From the NCBI GenBank assembly GCA_029465975.1, contig CM055743.1, forward strand, positions 18,746,130-18,810,129: a DNA stretch of 64,000 nucleotides, written 5' to 3'. Position numbers and translations under genes: made by a program. The notes beneath the pieces are model-generated. The model was not told the DNA's origin, searched no databases, and saw nothing but the letters and a program-made list of their open reading frames with translations. Shown in pieces: positions 19,745 to 32,270 of this stretch. The first letter of the stretch is position 1, and every line of letters begins with the position of its first letter. The DNA comes from Dallia pectoralis (taxonomy: Eukaryota; Chordata; Actinopteri; Esociformes; Umbridae).

Positions 19745-20132
19745 GGCGTGGGATCCATTGGGGTTGATGAACTCCTTGAAGTCCACAGTGGCGTGTCCTC
19801 GTCCAGAGACATCATCACGTCCCCCACCTAAGGACCGTCCTTCTGCTCACGTCAAGGCAAGGATGACACAATACGTCAGGATTACTTGATACTAATTGGC
19901 GGAGATCTGTTAAACAACCTTGTGTCAAGAGTCAATTAAACAACTTTAGAAACGTATCTGAAGTGTCTAAAAGATTAGGCGTCAAACACGACTCACCCCA
20001 GAAATGTTGGGCAGCTTCGGCCCTGATGAGGTTAATTCACTTTCTCTTGGTGAGGATCTTTGCATGTCATGATGAGAGCTCCCAGGGAGGCTTCCAGGGG
20101 TGTGGAATGAGCTCTGGAAACTGATGACGAAC
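19745..20132 (-). pseudogene. S100-family pseudogene 2
   Basis: Exon about 19997-20132 follows acceptor gtttccacccacag and ends TTTCTGGG|gtgagt. It has recognisable S100 phrases (CCTGGAAGCCTCC; AACCTCATCAGGGCCGAAGC then CAACATTTCTGGG) but no start codon, and an in-frame stop (GTGAATTAA). The second exon, about 19745-19858, encodes a broken EF-hand (LDED, frameshift, VDFKEFINPN). It is more decayed than the copy at 16 kb. Confidence 0.75.
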
Positions 20133-20169
20133 CTGTGGGTGGAAACTCATAAGTAGGCCAAACAGATTA

Positions 20170-20300
20170 CAGGGCCCTAATACAGGGGTTCCCAAACCCT
20201 TTTCAGTTACTGTACCAATGACAGATTTTTGCTCTGCCCTGAGTACCCCTGAACATTTTGTTCTCAAAGTGCAAAGATGTGTCAGGAGCAAGGCCCTAAT
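20170..20300. mobile_element. Possible interspersed-repeat fragment
   Basis: Contains ggggttcccaaaccctttt and gagtacccctgaacatttt, phrases common in dispersed repeats of fish genomes. No ends visible. Recognition rests on recollection only. Confidence 0.3.
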
Positions 20301-20339
20301 TGTGATGGCTAATCAGCTGGGTCAGGGCATCTACCAAAC

Positions 20340-20612
20340 TGCAGAACCTGTGTGGTGTTTCCGGGTCTGCAGTGGTCAGTACTTCTGCAGAACCTGTGTG
20401 GTGTTTCCGGGTCTGCAGTGGTCAGTACTTCTGCAGAACCTGTGTGGTGTTTCCGGGTCTGCAGTGGTCAGTACTTCTGCAGAACCTGTGTGGTGTTTCC
20501 GGGTCTGCAGTGGTCAGTACTTCTGCAGAACCTGTGTGGTGTTTCCGGGTCTGCAGTGGTCAGTACTTCTGCAGAACCTGTGTGGTGTTTCCGGGTCTGC
20601 AGTGGTCAGTAC
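20340..20612. repeat. 46-bp minisatellite
   Basis: Six copies of a unit containing agaacctgtgtggtgtttcc and gggtctgcagtggtcagtac. Copies are essentially identical, suggesting recent expansion. The ORFs through it are artefacts. Confidence 0.95.
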
Positions 20613-21714
20613 CTCTTAAAAGTGGTCCAAAGAAGGAAAGGCAGTGAAACGTCATGTGGTGTGAGGCTCTGAGCGGTGTTCTGCTGGGGAACCTTTGGGT
20701 TCTGCCATTCATGTAAATGTTACTTGGATGTACCAACTACCTAAGCATTGTTCCACCTGTTCATGGAAACAATATTCCTTGGTTCCTGGTTCAGGAACGG
20801 TTTGAGGAACACAACAAGTTCCAGGTTTTGACTTGGCCTCCATATTCCCCAAAACAGATGCACAGGTGAGGGCTTGAGCCCTGGTGAACACCTGCATTAA
20901 TCTGGATCTGAATTGAGATTCTGTGGGACGTGCTGGACCAACAAGTCAAGTCCATGGAGGCCCTATCTCACAACTTACAGGACTTAATGGATCTGCTGCT
21001 AACATCTTGGGGCCAGAATCCACAGCACATCCTCAGAGGTCTAGTGGAGTCCAAGCCTTCACGGGTCAGGCCTGTTTAGGTTCCAACACAATATTAGGCT
21101 GGTGGTTATAATCTGATGGCAGATCTGTGTAGGATACAGGTATTCAGGGCCAGATTAATGCAGGGGTTCACCAGGGTTCAAGCCCTTGCCTCCCAATCCA
21201 TCTTGGGCATAAAGGCAAGCTATGTTTGTCAAACAAGTAACAGGAAGCTTGTTGCGTTATGACCATATATAGACATACGTTCTAATCCATATTAGGGCTT
21301 GTCTCTAGAACGGTTTTCGAACTAAATTGCCTGTTAAACATCTGGGTTTGCTAAGAATAGCTGCCTGTCCTAAATTGAACGTGTTGTGCCATTTGGGAAC
21401 CATCTTGGGATTATATTTCTATGATGGTTCTAATATTAATTATAATCAGGTGACTTGTATTTGACCCGTTTCACAAATTGCATTATAGGAAAATGTAGCT
21501 TTTTGTAAAATCGCACACTCTCTTTGTTCAAAGGTTGAACGACAGTCAGCTTGCAGATTCAGAACAATTGAATACCTGTCTTAATACTCGCACATACTAG
21601 GTCCCAGGTTCTAAAATGTCTTGATGGGGCCCTGTAGGTAAGGAATATATCAGCAGTAATGGACTGGGAAGGAAGAGGGGATGATCCAATATTTGCAAGA
21701 TATGTACAAATGAA

Positions 21715-22240
21715 ATGGTTTGAGTGATAAGGCAAAAGCAACCGACTGTGATTATAAACTGAGGAGCACAGTATAGGAGGAGGTTTGAGTGATAAGGCAA
21801 AAGCAACCGACTGTGATTATAAACTGAGGAGCACAGTATAGGAGGAGGTTTGAGTGATAAGGCAAAAGCAACCGACTGTGATTATAAACTGAGGAGCACA
21901 GTATAGGAGGAGGTTTGAGTGATAAGGCAAAAGCAACCGCCTGTGATTATAAACTGAGGAGCACAGTATAGGAGGAGGTTTGAGTGATAAGGCAAAAGCA
22001 ACCGACTGTGATTATAAACTGAGGAGCACAGTATAGGAGGAGGTTTGAGTGATAAGGCAAAAGCAACCGCCTGTGATTATAAACTGAGGAGCACAGTATA
22101 GGAGGAGGTTTGAGTGATAAGGCAAAAGCAACCGCCTGTGATTATAAACTGAGGAGCACAGTATAGGAGGAGGTTTGAGTGATAAGGCAAAAGCAACCGA
22201 CTGTGATTATAAACTGAGGAGCACAGTATAGGAGGAGGTT
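21715..22240. repeat. 64-bp minisatellite
   Basis: About eight copies of a unit with gtttgagtgataaggcaaaa, gcaaccg(a/c)ctgtgattat and aaactgaggagcacagtata. Only one base (a/c) varies regularly between copies. Confidence 0.96.
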
Positions 22241-22884
22241 TGCTTGCCGCAGCCTAAAGTCAGATCGCCCCTCAGATGTGGGTTTCCAACTACAAGACTC
22301 ACTGCAACGCAGAGGGGTAGCCACTGTTTAAAAAGCTCTTTCTTTGTGATCTCTGAATAAACTATATCCGACCCCTATAATATACTTCAAACATGTTAAG
22401 GTTTCCACATTGAGCTGCATTTAGGTGGAGAGAACATGACATATACTTGGACATTATGTAACGCACATTGAAAACCTCAGATAATAACTGATGCAGAAAA
22501 TGCCTCATGAACATAGTTCAACTGTTCAAACTCCCCCTGTTGAAGTGGCCATATTGAACGGCACAGGCCAAGTGAGGCTGTAGCTTTTACAGGAAATTGT
22601 CCAGGTAATAAAAGCATACAGAATCAAATAATTTGCACAGAGCACCGTTAAATAAAATAACATATTAGGTTTAATTGAGGGGTTAAATGTTGTTGTGGGA
22701 TGTAGAGAAAATGATAACCCAACAGTCCAATAGTCTGACAGGTGGAAAATGCGGGCAAATGACACAGGTGCAAAGGAAGGTGCACGACTAACTGTATATG
22801 CATGATGACACCAGACTACAAAAGGGCAAACAAAAAAGACCTTTATACACCTATACATATCACATGCAACTATGATGCATGCAT

Positions 22885-23040
22885 GCATGCATACTCGCAC
22901 AGATATATCACATCACATGCTACTATGATGATGCATGCATACTCACGCAGATATATCACATCACATGCTACTATGATGATGCATGCATACTCACACAGAT
23001 ATATCACATCACATGCTACTATGATGATGCATACTCACAC
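22885..23040. repeat. Approximately 48-bp minisatellite
   Basis: Four copies of a unit containing agatatatcacatcacatgc and tactatgatgatgcatgcat. It lies just downstream (minus strand) of the microprotein exon at 23080-23187 and includes its putative donor region (gtgtgagtatgc at its edge). Confidence 0.9.
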
Positions 23041-23079
23041 CAATGAGAACCAGAAAGTCCATCCTTAAAGTGGGTGGCT

Positions 23080-23187
23080 TCAGATCTGCCTCTGCCTCCT
23101 CCGGTGTATCACACATGATATTCCTACAGTGACTACCACAAAAATAACCGGTGCCATGAAGGCAAACACTGCAAAGTAGAAATTCAT
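23080..23187 (-). CDS. Putative single-pass membrane microprotein (35 aa), copy 3
   Basis: 35 codons: MNFYFAVFAFMAPVI, a hydrophobic run (residues 4-27), then SCVIHRRRQRQI and TGA. Compared with the copy at 17335-17457 over 35 codons I count about 17 third-position, 7 first-position and 2 second-position differences, no indels, and mostly V/I/L/M exchanges. The downstream block GGATGGACTTTCTGGTTC before gtgtgagt is also shared. I do not recognise the protein, and no function is claimed. Confidence 0.6.
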   Translation of the reverse strand: MNFYFAVFAFMAPVIFVVVTVGISCVIHRRRQRQI

Positions 23188-24149
23188 GGCTCCCCTATTA
23201 CAATAGGGAGCAGAGCTCTGACTGCATCTGGGGGAGGGGGTTCTGCAATATGTTGGACTATATAGAAATAAAGACAAAAGAGAAGCGATGTAGAGGAAAG
23301 AAATGCCAACAATGATATAAATGCACACGCACGCACGCACACGCACACCGTTCACAACGCTGCAGCTGGATCATGTGCCCGAACACACACTCCACTCATC
23401 CTTTTATCACTTTCAGAAGTGTTGCTGATTCAGGGGTCCGGTCTTTGCCTAATGTGCAAGTTAATATACAGGGGAGGAGGGGGCTGCGGTAGGCGCAGCA
23501 TGCGTCACAGAACCTATAGAACACTGGAGAGGGAATAGGGTTCTATGGTTCTATGGTTATAATTGATTGGATTGGCATGATTGTCTACTTTATAGGAGAC
23601 ATATACTAGGGTACTTTCAACGACATTAATAGTCTATTGAGGATGAAAGGAGAGAAATAGAAAACATAAAAAATTACTGCTGACACAAGCGAATCTAGCG
23701 GGATTTTTATGCTGTATCAAAATGTTATTACTGATAATTTCATTTGATTTGATATCACACATACATCAGGCTGTTTGCAAAACAAAAATAATACATGAAA
23801 AATAATTGTTTAAGTGGTTGACTGTTTGAAACGTGCTCTCTGATAAGGGAGCGTGTTAAAAGTGCAATCCTCCGTGTGTTCTCTGGTAAGGGAGCGTGTT
23901 AAAAGTGCATTATGAAATGTATTTTGTTGGTAAACGCCAACTGCATTGCAACCAAAAAACATAGACCAATGAAAACAACTATAAGAGCTAAGAATTTGGT
24001 GCCCAACCCATTAACATGATTATTGTTTTGCATTATTAAAAAAGTCAATAAAAAAATTAGGTAAGACCCATTGTAACTTTGATAATAGACAATCTGCAAT
24101 AGTTTCAGGACAACTGCCCAACCATTAACGTTATTCAGAATGTATTTGT

Positions 24150-24360
24150 CACTGATCCACTGGGTTTAGTGAGAGACAGATGCTGAGCGGAGAATCACGT
24201 TTGTGTGTTTATTTGTACATAAAACAAAGAACGTAAACTGTATAAATGAAAATGCAAAACCCGAAACAACTGGGCTCCTAATTAACACGATACACAGCTG
24301 TGCTCTCCCCGAAACACCCTGTGACAACACAGCTCACCAATCCGTGACAGAATTGTAGAG
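24150..24360. other. Unassigned intergenic block, possibly a dispersed element
   Basis: Begins near tttgtcactgatccactggg and ends near ccaatccgtgacagaat. The base composition (GC-richer than its flanks) and lack of any coding signal suggest an inserted repeat. I cannot identify it. Confidence 0.25.
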
Positions 24361-25140
24361 ATGCAAACACAAACACGAGAGAAGCAAGACCCATAGAGAA
24401 ATCGTTTTTTTTGTTTTTGTACTGTGGATAACATTTATTCCAGATTAACATAGAAAACGTTATAGTTTGGTACCTGTTTCATAAACAAATAGATTTAAAT
24501 TAGCAGCCTGAATTACTGTTTTTCCCCACCTATGGAGGTATCCAGGCAGCACATAGAGTTTCAAGGGCTTGCTAGTAGGGTAGTGTAAAGCTTGTATGTT
24601 ATAAATCAAATAATTTGTTTTATATATTTCCGGACCACAAGTTTGACCGTGATTAAAATCTAAATTTGCATAGGGGCTTCCAAAAGGCTAAAGCCTTTGT
24701 CCACTCAGCCTGGGTGTAGTAGGGTAAATTGAACATATAACATAAACAACTATCATAAAACTCATATAACGAGGTGTTGGTGTGTTGTTTGGGGAAGGCC
24801 CCACTCCCCTATCAGGGATGGTCACCACAGATACTGGTTACAACAGGCGGGCTAATCAATCACACTCAGTGATCAAAGTTAATGAACCCAGACTGTTTGG
24901 ATTAGATTGTTACTACGATCAACTCTATGCTTGTTTAGACCATCTATTTTCTTTTCATACTATACTATATTCGCATGCAAAGTGACACGCCATGTTGAGT
25001 AACTGTGATTTTATTAAACACACAAAGCCTCCAGTGTCTGTTTGAACTAGATCACCAATGCGCCCTATCAGAGACCCTGTGTTTCTTGCTCAATACAGTA
25101 ACATAAGTCACTCAGCCCTACCCACACAGGGCGGCGCCCT

Positions 25141-25223
25141 GCTATAAATCCTCACACCACAACTTTTTCTTAACTCTGCACTATTTCCTCTCAGCTCAAT
25201 CGCAAAACAACTCCTTCTGTACG
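25141..25223 (+). promoter_or_regulatory. TATA promoter and noncoding exon 1 of S100 gene 1
   Basis: The TATA element ctataaat starts at 25141, followed by a probable start site about 30 bp on. Exon 1 ends CTGTACG at 25223 with donor gtaagaat. A noncoding first exon is the standard S100 gene plan. The transcription start is inferred. Confidence 0.7.
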
Positions 25224-26808
25224 GTAAGAATTCTGCATGTATTCTTATTCTTACTTGACTTAAATAGTTTTGTCTAGGAAAGTAAAACGTTGCTATACTT
25301 TGAGGATTAACTTTTGTTGTACTTTTCAACTCAGAAACTTCTCGTCTAAAATCGATATGGATTTAATACTACGCATGCGCGTTGGTCATTGAGGTGCATA
25401 TTGTATTGAGTGTGCTGTCAAATAACCTCTAGGTATGGAAATATAACCTGTCAAAATAACAGCATGTTTAACAGCCCGGACTCACTTAGGTGATTTAATA
25501 TGGATCATATACTATTAATTGTCTTCAACTTCAATTAAAATAATCACCATTTTCGAAATATAGTCTACAAATTATACATAGTCCAAGTAAATGGGTTATA
25601 AATGCCCCCCCCCCCAAATTGTTGCCTAGATTATCTTCTGCTCAGTTTCCCGAAAGGTTTCCATCTCGTGGTTCTGACTCATTGTGGTTCTATCAATGTC
25701 AGTTCAGTACAAGTCATTTATAATGCTTATGTATACTGTCTAATTAGACACCTGAAAGCACTCATACACATCTCCCTATTGTAGTCTGTGTGTGTGTGTG
25801 TGTGTGTGATACATCTAAAACGCATAATATTGGAGAAAGTTTGCAACATGCAAAAAAATGTCTCCAAACCGCATATATCCGACCCATTGTGTTACTTCTG
25901 TCTGTTGGGTCCAGACAGGCCACACCAGGTTCTTGCGGGTGTGGCCTCTTTTGAATGAATGGTTTAAGTAGAGAGGTGACTACACAAGAACACGCCACGG
26001 TATTGGTGGAGCTCCCAGTAGCCAGGTTAGTGGAATGGCCCTCCACACCTCTTCCTTTGGCTTAGGACAACATTTTTTCCACGTTCAGTCATTTTCTTCT
26101 CTCCGGGGCACACCCTTTTTTCCCTAGATTTTAAGGTTTTTCTTCTAGGCTGCGTAAGCTGTGAGGTAGGAGGTTTCATGAGCTTAAATATAAGATCCCT
26201 GAATATGTCTCATGCACAGACTGTCTCTGAATCATGAAACCTATGAATAAATTGGCAGAATTTCAATTGAATGACCACCAATGTGAAGTGTAACTCAATA
26301 ATTGCTTTGCAATTGTTCCATGCTTTCACATTTTGTGTTAAGAATAAACAACTAAGACCAAGTAAAGTTAGATTCATGTGTGACTCATCCCTCTATCTGA
26401 CTTGTGTGCATTTGCTGTTTGACATTTGAGAGATCCTGATGAATCAACAGTAGACAAGGCAAGGAATGTGCACATGTAGATTTCTAAATTCGCTGATTTC
26501 TCCGGTCTCGCCAAACATCTTGAGAAATCACAGTATCTCTAAAATAGTTAAGCAAAGTGAAGACGGTATAGCCTGGGGCTGGTTTATTATGATAGTCACG
26601 TGATGTCTTCATTCCTCGAACGAGCACATTCAACAAATCATGGTGAAATACAATTACTCAGTTATCATGTGTCAACATGAAACCGTTGGCCTGAATAATT
26701 AATCAGATTTATTTAAACCAACATCATACAATCGTCTGCCTCTCTTTCCATCTTCATATCCTCTTTGTCTCTCTCATCATCAGTGTGACCTCAGCCCAAC
26801 TTGCAGCC

Positions 26809-27460
26809 ATGCCTTCAGATCTGGAACGTGCCATGGAGTCCCTCATTGTCGTCTTTCACAAGTACGCCGCGAAGGAGGGCAGTCGCAACACTCTGAGCCG
26901 CCGTGAGCTCAAGGACCTGATGGAGAACGAGCTCTCCGGATTCCTCAAGGTGGTCATTTCTTCTCTCTAGAGTTAATTCCCAAGTCGCACCTAGTTTGTG
27001 CAAAGCATAGCGCATTATGTCATCTGAGATCTTTGGAGACCCATTTGTGCAGTTTAGAGCTGTCATATAGAGTAGTTTAGTTCTAGTGCTCTGGTTGACA
27101 CAGAAAACATAAAAAATATTTATTTTCAAATGTTAAAAATGTTCTGAGCTTGGTGGTTACCAAAAACACTAACCTGTCCTGTCTCTGCTTAATGAAGAGA
27201 TGTGACTACAACTGGCATTCATGTCCATCCTGACTGTTTGGGAAATGAATATAATGAATGATTATAAATTGATGATGTGTTTCTTCGTGTTTCGCTCTCA
27301 GTCTCAGAAGGACCCGGCCGCAGTAGACAGAATCATGAAGGACTTGGATTCAAACGGTGACGGAGAGGTGGACTTTGAGGAGTTTGTTTCTCTAGTCGTG
27401 GGCCTGTCTATTGCATGTGAGCAGTGCTACCAGTTGCACAAGAAGAAGATGGGAAAGTAA
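26809..27460 (+). CDS. S100-family calcium-binding protein 1 (S100A1/S100B-like), 99 aa
   Basis: Coding exons 26809-26949 and 27302-27460 join in phase 0. Exon 2 starts after acceptor tctcatcatcag (26783) and has 25 bases of leader before ATG. The N-terminal half, MPSDLERAMESLIVVFHKYA then KEGSRNTLSRRELKDLMENEL, is the S100 pseudo-EF-hand. The second half has the canonical loop DSNGDGEVDFEE (about residues 63-74), then VVGLSIACEQCYQLHKKKMGK with two cysteines near the C-terminus. S100 proteins are small dimeric calcium sensors that bind targets through the hinge and helix IV. The donor after AAG is gtggtc, a weak match. Length 99 is usual. The exact orthologue among fish S100 genes is not settled. 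Confidence 0.93.
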
Positions 27461-27512
27461 GGAGAGTGAATAGATGGTCTTTCATTGTCAATGTTGTAAT
27501 TATCAAACTGTC

Positions 27513-27518
27513 ATTAAA
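27513..27518 (+). terminator. Poly(A) signal of S100 gene 1
   Basis: ATTAAA about 53 bases after the stop codon, a common poly(A) signal variant. Confidence 0.7.
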
Positions 27519-28929
27519 CACAAAGATCTAGACGTTGTTGTCTTTGTATTCTTAAATGCTCCTCGTCCTTTAATATCAACATGAGGGCTGGAACTTGACT
27601 GTTTATCCTGGATCCATGGGTAACTGAAGGGTGTGGGAAAATAAATACTATGGGGCCAGTTGTATAATTTCATATTTTTCTGAATTTAATAATGGCATTA
27701 GTACTCACGTTTTTTAATCTGCAGTTAGCCAACACATTCTCAGAATGAGTGCGCTCATATTTTTTCCATGGACCCGCTACATTTACCAGCCGTCGCCAGA
27801 ACCTGGGAGCAACGTGTTACTGATCACATCTTGGGCTCTGTGCCCGGCCCGGCACAAACAATTTGATTGGTGCATCAGAAAACAAAAAAAACATACCCAT
27901 TTAATTTAAGTTATTGAAAAGTGGTTGTGCAAACGCACACATTTCTGCCAGCTCTGCATGGCCGTTTAATTTCAATTCTACGCAATCTATGCAGAATATA
28001 CAGGCCTATAAAAAACAAATACTCTACCAGTGTTCATTCACAGACATACCTGTGATTTCTGTTTAGCACAGATGATATAAATCTCACCTGAATCTGGCAC
28101 AGAGGGTAGAGGGAGCTGATACAGATTCCTGTAACACTCCTAAACGGAATGCTCAGAATGTCAAATGCCAGCTTCAGTAGAACACACCCTACCTTCTCAT
28201 GCTCTTTGGTCAGTCTGTTTCTTATCTTTATGGAGGAAATACACAATAAAGTAGGTAGGAAAAAATAGATGCAAATTGTACATAAGAGAATACAGATGAA
28301 GGCGATTTAATCATTCGACACATTGTGGTCTATTCTACTGTTGCTTCCTTAAGAGGCCTTTCTCTTGTGTCATGTCCGATGACTCTTGGGCGAGGGGAAA
28401 AGCTGTTATATCCTCTTTTTCTAGTTGTTAGGTGCAACTCTACAAGCTACTAATGTCATTGGTTACAAAACAAACAGGGGGTGGGGGGTTGCTAGGCAAC
28501 CCTGGGCAGCGGGGTGTAGGTTGAAATAACAACACGCTAACATGCCCACCATGTGACACGGTTCTGGGGGTTTCCCCCCAATATCTGTTCATAATCACAT
28601 TTCTGACAAACTGACTCTCTCTACGGTCTATTGTGAAATAAAAATACACCCTGTTATCCATTTGCAATGCGGTTGTTTAAAGGTAGACAGGTTAAAACAT
28701 GTTACAGATATTTCTCTGACCAAAGTCCTATGTTTTGATGGGATCACAGTGATCAGGCCACAGTTCCATGTGTGACCAGTAGGTGTCAGGAGAGAGTAAC
28801 AGTCCTATTGTTAAACACAATCAAGACCTGGGAAATATACCTGGAGTTCTCAGTGGTGGAAAGTTTTCTACTTTGTGGACCAGTGATTATGACCTAGGTC
28901 AATGTCAACCTAAAATACAGTTGCTCCCA

Positions 28930-29400
28930 TCTTAAAGAGTTTGGAGGAACAATATGAAATACAGATGTGCGTTCTGGCCTTTTGGTTGGGTTTTGTGTGA
29001 TCCAAAAAGTTTTTGCTGAACCTTGAATTATGAAATAAAAAGGCGACTTGCATCTCAGCTAAAGTTTGTCAGAAGGCATGTAAAAGACACTGAGACCAAG
29101 ATTATATGGTCTGATGAGACAAAAAATTGAGCTTTTTGGCCTCAATGCTAGGTATTGTGTTTGACACAAGCCAAACACCACACATCATCCTGAGAACACC
29201 ATTGTTCCTATAAAGCATGGTGGTGGAAGCATCATGCTATGGGGATGATTTTCTGCGTCAGAGCATAAAGAGTGGAAAGCATGAAGGTAGAGGGCCAAAT
29301 TGGATGTAGCAAAGTCTGGAGAAATCATGGGGAAAAAACTGTTGAAATCTGCAAGAGACCTGTGTCTTGGGACACTTAAATTGAATCTGATTCTTATTGT
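28930..29400 (+). mobile_element. Tc1/mariner-like transposase relic
   Basis: Translating the plus strand in broken frames gives TETKIIWSDETKIELFGLNA, then KPNTTHHPENT, KHGGGSIMLWG and FSASGHK. These are hallmark phrases of the Tc1 transposase DDE domain. Stops and indels show it is dead. It lies between the two S100 genes. Confidence 0.85.
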
Positions 29401-30334
29401 ATTGGAAGGTCATGATAACATAAAGACTCTGCATTCTAAAAAGCTAACAGGAAGTGAACAACAATGGCTTGACTTGTGTCAAATAGAGAAAGCAGGGTCT
29501 TAAGGCAAACACAAAACCACATGCACAAAAACACATTGCATATGTGTTTATCTGTGTCCACATAAAAACCATCAACCTCCTGTAATGCACGCATACTTGT
29601 TTTAACTTTGGACATACAGGTAGGCTGGCATATAATCACACAAACACACATACACACGCATCTATTAAGGTTGCATTGGTTGCTATGGGGGAAAAAGCTT
29701 GTTTCTTATAAGTTAGATGTTTATAGTTGTTTTCAGTCCGGCTCTTGTCTGACTCATCGGCTCATGGTCGTGTATGTGAGTCAGAAACCCTAACCACAAA
29801 ATGTGGAAATTAAAGAGGCAATCTGGAATTCAAACCACAGCTCAACGGATGGACCAGGGGAATTGTAAACAGTCTCAGATATATGGATAGTGACAGTTAG
29901 GAATAACTAAATTATTATAATATTAAACATGTTTTGAAACATTGTCTACAAACAGAATACTTTGGGTTCTCAGTTATGTTCCTCAAAAACAGATATAGCT
30001 GTATATCATATAAAGCAAAGTCAAAATAGGATGTACAATTCCCAGATTGCCCCTTTAATTGTTGTAGAGGAACATTGGACCCAGGGAATTTTATAACCCA
30101 AGACTCACAGTTGTGTCCATGTGAGTCAGGAAATGTGCTTATCCGTTGCTAGGCGAGGACGCACGGACGCACGCATATTCAGCTTCCTCACTGAGTCACA
30201 CACATTAACAAGGAATTTGAAAGAGAGAATCTGAAAAGAGAATCTGTCTCTGCACAAAGAGAACATACAGCAGTGGTACATACGAAACCAAAACTCCTTT
30301 TTGAAAAAAGATCTGGACCATCTACTGAGGCAGC

Positions 30335-30341
30335 CATATAA

Positions 30342-30376
<35 letters not shown>
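30335..30376. repeat. GT microsatellite
   Basis: Uninterrupted (GT)n of about 35 bases between the S100 genes. Confidence 0.95.
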
Positions 30377-30377
<1 letters not shown>

Positions 30378-30484
30378 AATGGTTAAATATCATCAAAGCT
30401 TCAAAGGAGTATCACAAGATATAGTTGAGGATAAATTGCTCTAAGGAACAAAGAAAAAGCACGGGACACTGCATATAACTGCCT

Positions 30485-30488
30485 CCTT

Positions 30489-30526
<38 letters not shown>

Positions 30527-30655
30527 TAGTGTGTCTGTGTGTGTGTGTGCCTGGTTTGCATTTGGAGTGGTACCTGGTGATTCTATGTTTTGCATTTGGA
30601 GTGGTACCTGGTGATTCTATGTTTTGCATTTGGAGTGGTACCTAGTGATTCTATG
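30485..30655. repeat. GT microsatellite followed by 40-bp triplication
   Basis: A (GT)n with tgatagtgtgtc interruptions, then three copies of gcatttggagtggtacctgg + tgattctatgtttt. Flanking ctacgtcaatgtttaaatac.. resembles the end of a Tc1-type element, but that is weak. Confidence 0.85.
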
Positions 30656-31502
30656 TTTTGTATTTTAAAGATTTTTTTAAGATCTACAAACTATAACAAC
30701 ATGAACCATGGTTTCATGTAAAACCAATGTGCTGTAGTACAGAACCAAAACAAAAAAAATCTACGTCAATGTTTAAATACTTGGACGGCACTGTATGTGA
30801 ACTAAATCCCCTCCACAAAGTATCGAAAACGTTTGGTCAAAAATGATAAAATACATTACCTGGCAGATTTAATGTTAGCATCACTCGTCTACATTACATC
30901 TTACTACTGAATGCTTGTTTGGAAACCAATATAGGGTTCATTTAATGAGGCGAGACACATTGTATGTTTGGGCTAATATGTAATCCATGTTTCAGTTCTG
31001 GTTTAACAGCCATCACATCAGTTAACCATAGGCAATGCTCGCACAAAAAAAGTTGATCTTGTGTTAGCAAAATCCACTCAAAATCCAAATTGTTTTGGAA
31101 GAGCCAATTTACACAGTAATCTAGAAAAAATGATTAAAAAAAATACAGATTGACAGAGAGTGACAACAAAACACATTGAAAAAAAAGTGCTATTGTTTTA
31201 CACACACTGGTCATGAGATCAAAGTTATCTACATTAAATGTCATAACGATAAGACAGTAAAAGTTGTATTGGATTTCATTTTAAATCAGGGGAATTCATT
31301 GTTTGATATAATGCAACTATTTGAACCATGTCATCCGTAACATCCAGCTAACACCAACAAGTAACATGATAAATGAATGATAAATAAATTAATAGAACCG
31401 TAGAAGGATAAAAAAAGTGTATGAAAGAGAAAGAGAGAGAAAGAAGGGGGAAAATTGCTGAATTCCAGAGAGAAAGCGTGAGGGACTGAGGGCGTGGTTC
31501 TC

Positions 31503-31590
31503 TATAAAACGCTAATTTCACCCCTCTCTCCATCACTCTCAGGTCCTTGTTCTTTCTTGCTTCCTAATTCTGTTTAACACATACATCCTG
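31503..31590 (+). promoter_or_regulatory. TATA promoter and noncoding exon 1 of S100 gene 2
   Basis: TATAAA at 31503-31508. A pyrimidine-rich leader follows and exon 1 ends ACATCCTG at 31590 with a strong donor gtgagtag. The layout mirrors S100 gene 1. Confidence 0.72.
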
Positions 31591-31807
31591 GTGAGTAGAA
31601 ACGTTCATCTAATTGTTAATGCTGCTGCCAAAGTAAACTTTAGTGTAGGCTTAACCTGTAAACCGAATCCTTTAATTTAACTTTTTTTCTGTAATACTTT
31701 GCTTTACTTTTTTTTGTAAATGTTTGTTACTTCCAATGTTGTTAACCTAGGTTAAAATGAAGGATTGGAAAACCAGTAATTCTGTGGTAATAGTTTGCAT
31801 TGCATAT

Positions 31808-31895
31808 CATTGAGTATTGTGGAGTATTGCAAAGTATTGTGGAGTATTGCAGTTTATTCTGGAGTATTCTGGATTATTGCGAAGTATTGCAGAGT
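31808..31895. repeat. Short degenerate repeat (gtattgyggagtattgc)
   Basis: Six or so imperfect copies of a 9-18 bp unit based on gagtattg in S100 gene 2 intron 1. Confidence 0.8.
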
Positions 31896-32179
31896 ATTGG
31901 AGTCCAGCTTTCGAAATAACTGTTTTCTTTGCACATGTACTGCTGCAGCATGGGTTTGAATCTGATCCTCCGTTATTTCAGCAAAACCCCTCCCCTCAAT
32001 ATATCCCAGATGTCTCTATCGATACAAGCATACATGCCTGAAAAATAATATATAAAAGCTTAACAGGATACAACTCAGTTCTGAATGCACAAACGGCTTT
32101 GTCCTTAGTATACGTAATGTGCAAACCAAAAACAAAGATGTAGAAATAGTTTGGGATTCTTCCATACTTATTCCTGGTT

Positions 32180-32270
32180 CCATGCACACTCACTGGCACA
32201 CTCATTGGAACACTCATTGGCACACTCACTGGCACACTCACTGGCACACTCACTGGCACACTCATTGGCT
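32180..32270. repeat. 12-bp tandem repeat
   Basis: Seven to eight copies of cactcactggca/cactcattggca in S100 gene 2 intron 1. Confidence 0.9.

Noticed and set aside
22526..22900. 124-codon minus-strand ORF near 22.7 kb
   Set aside because: No recognisable domain, unusual composition, no splice signals; not similar to the microprotein units.
29300..29503. 67-codon plus-strand ORF after the Tc1 relic
   Set aside because: Part of the decayed transposon tail; out of frame with the transposase motifs.
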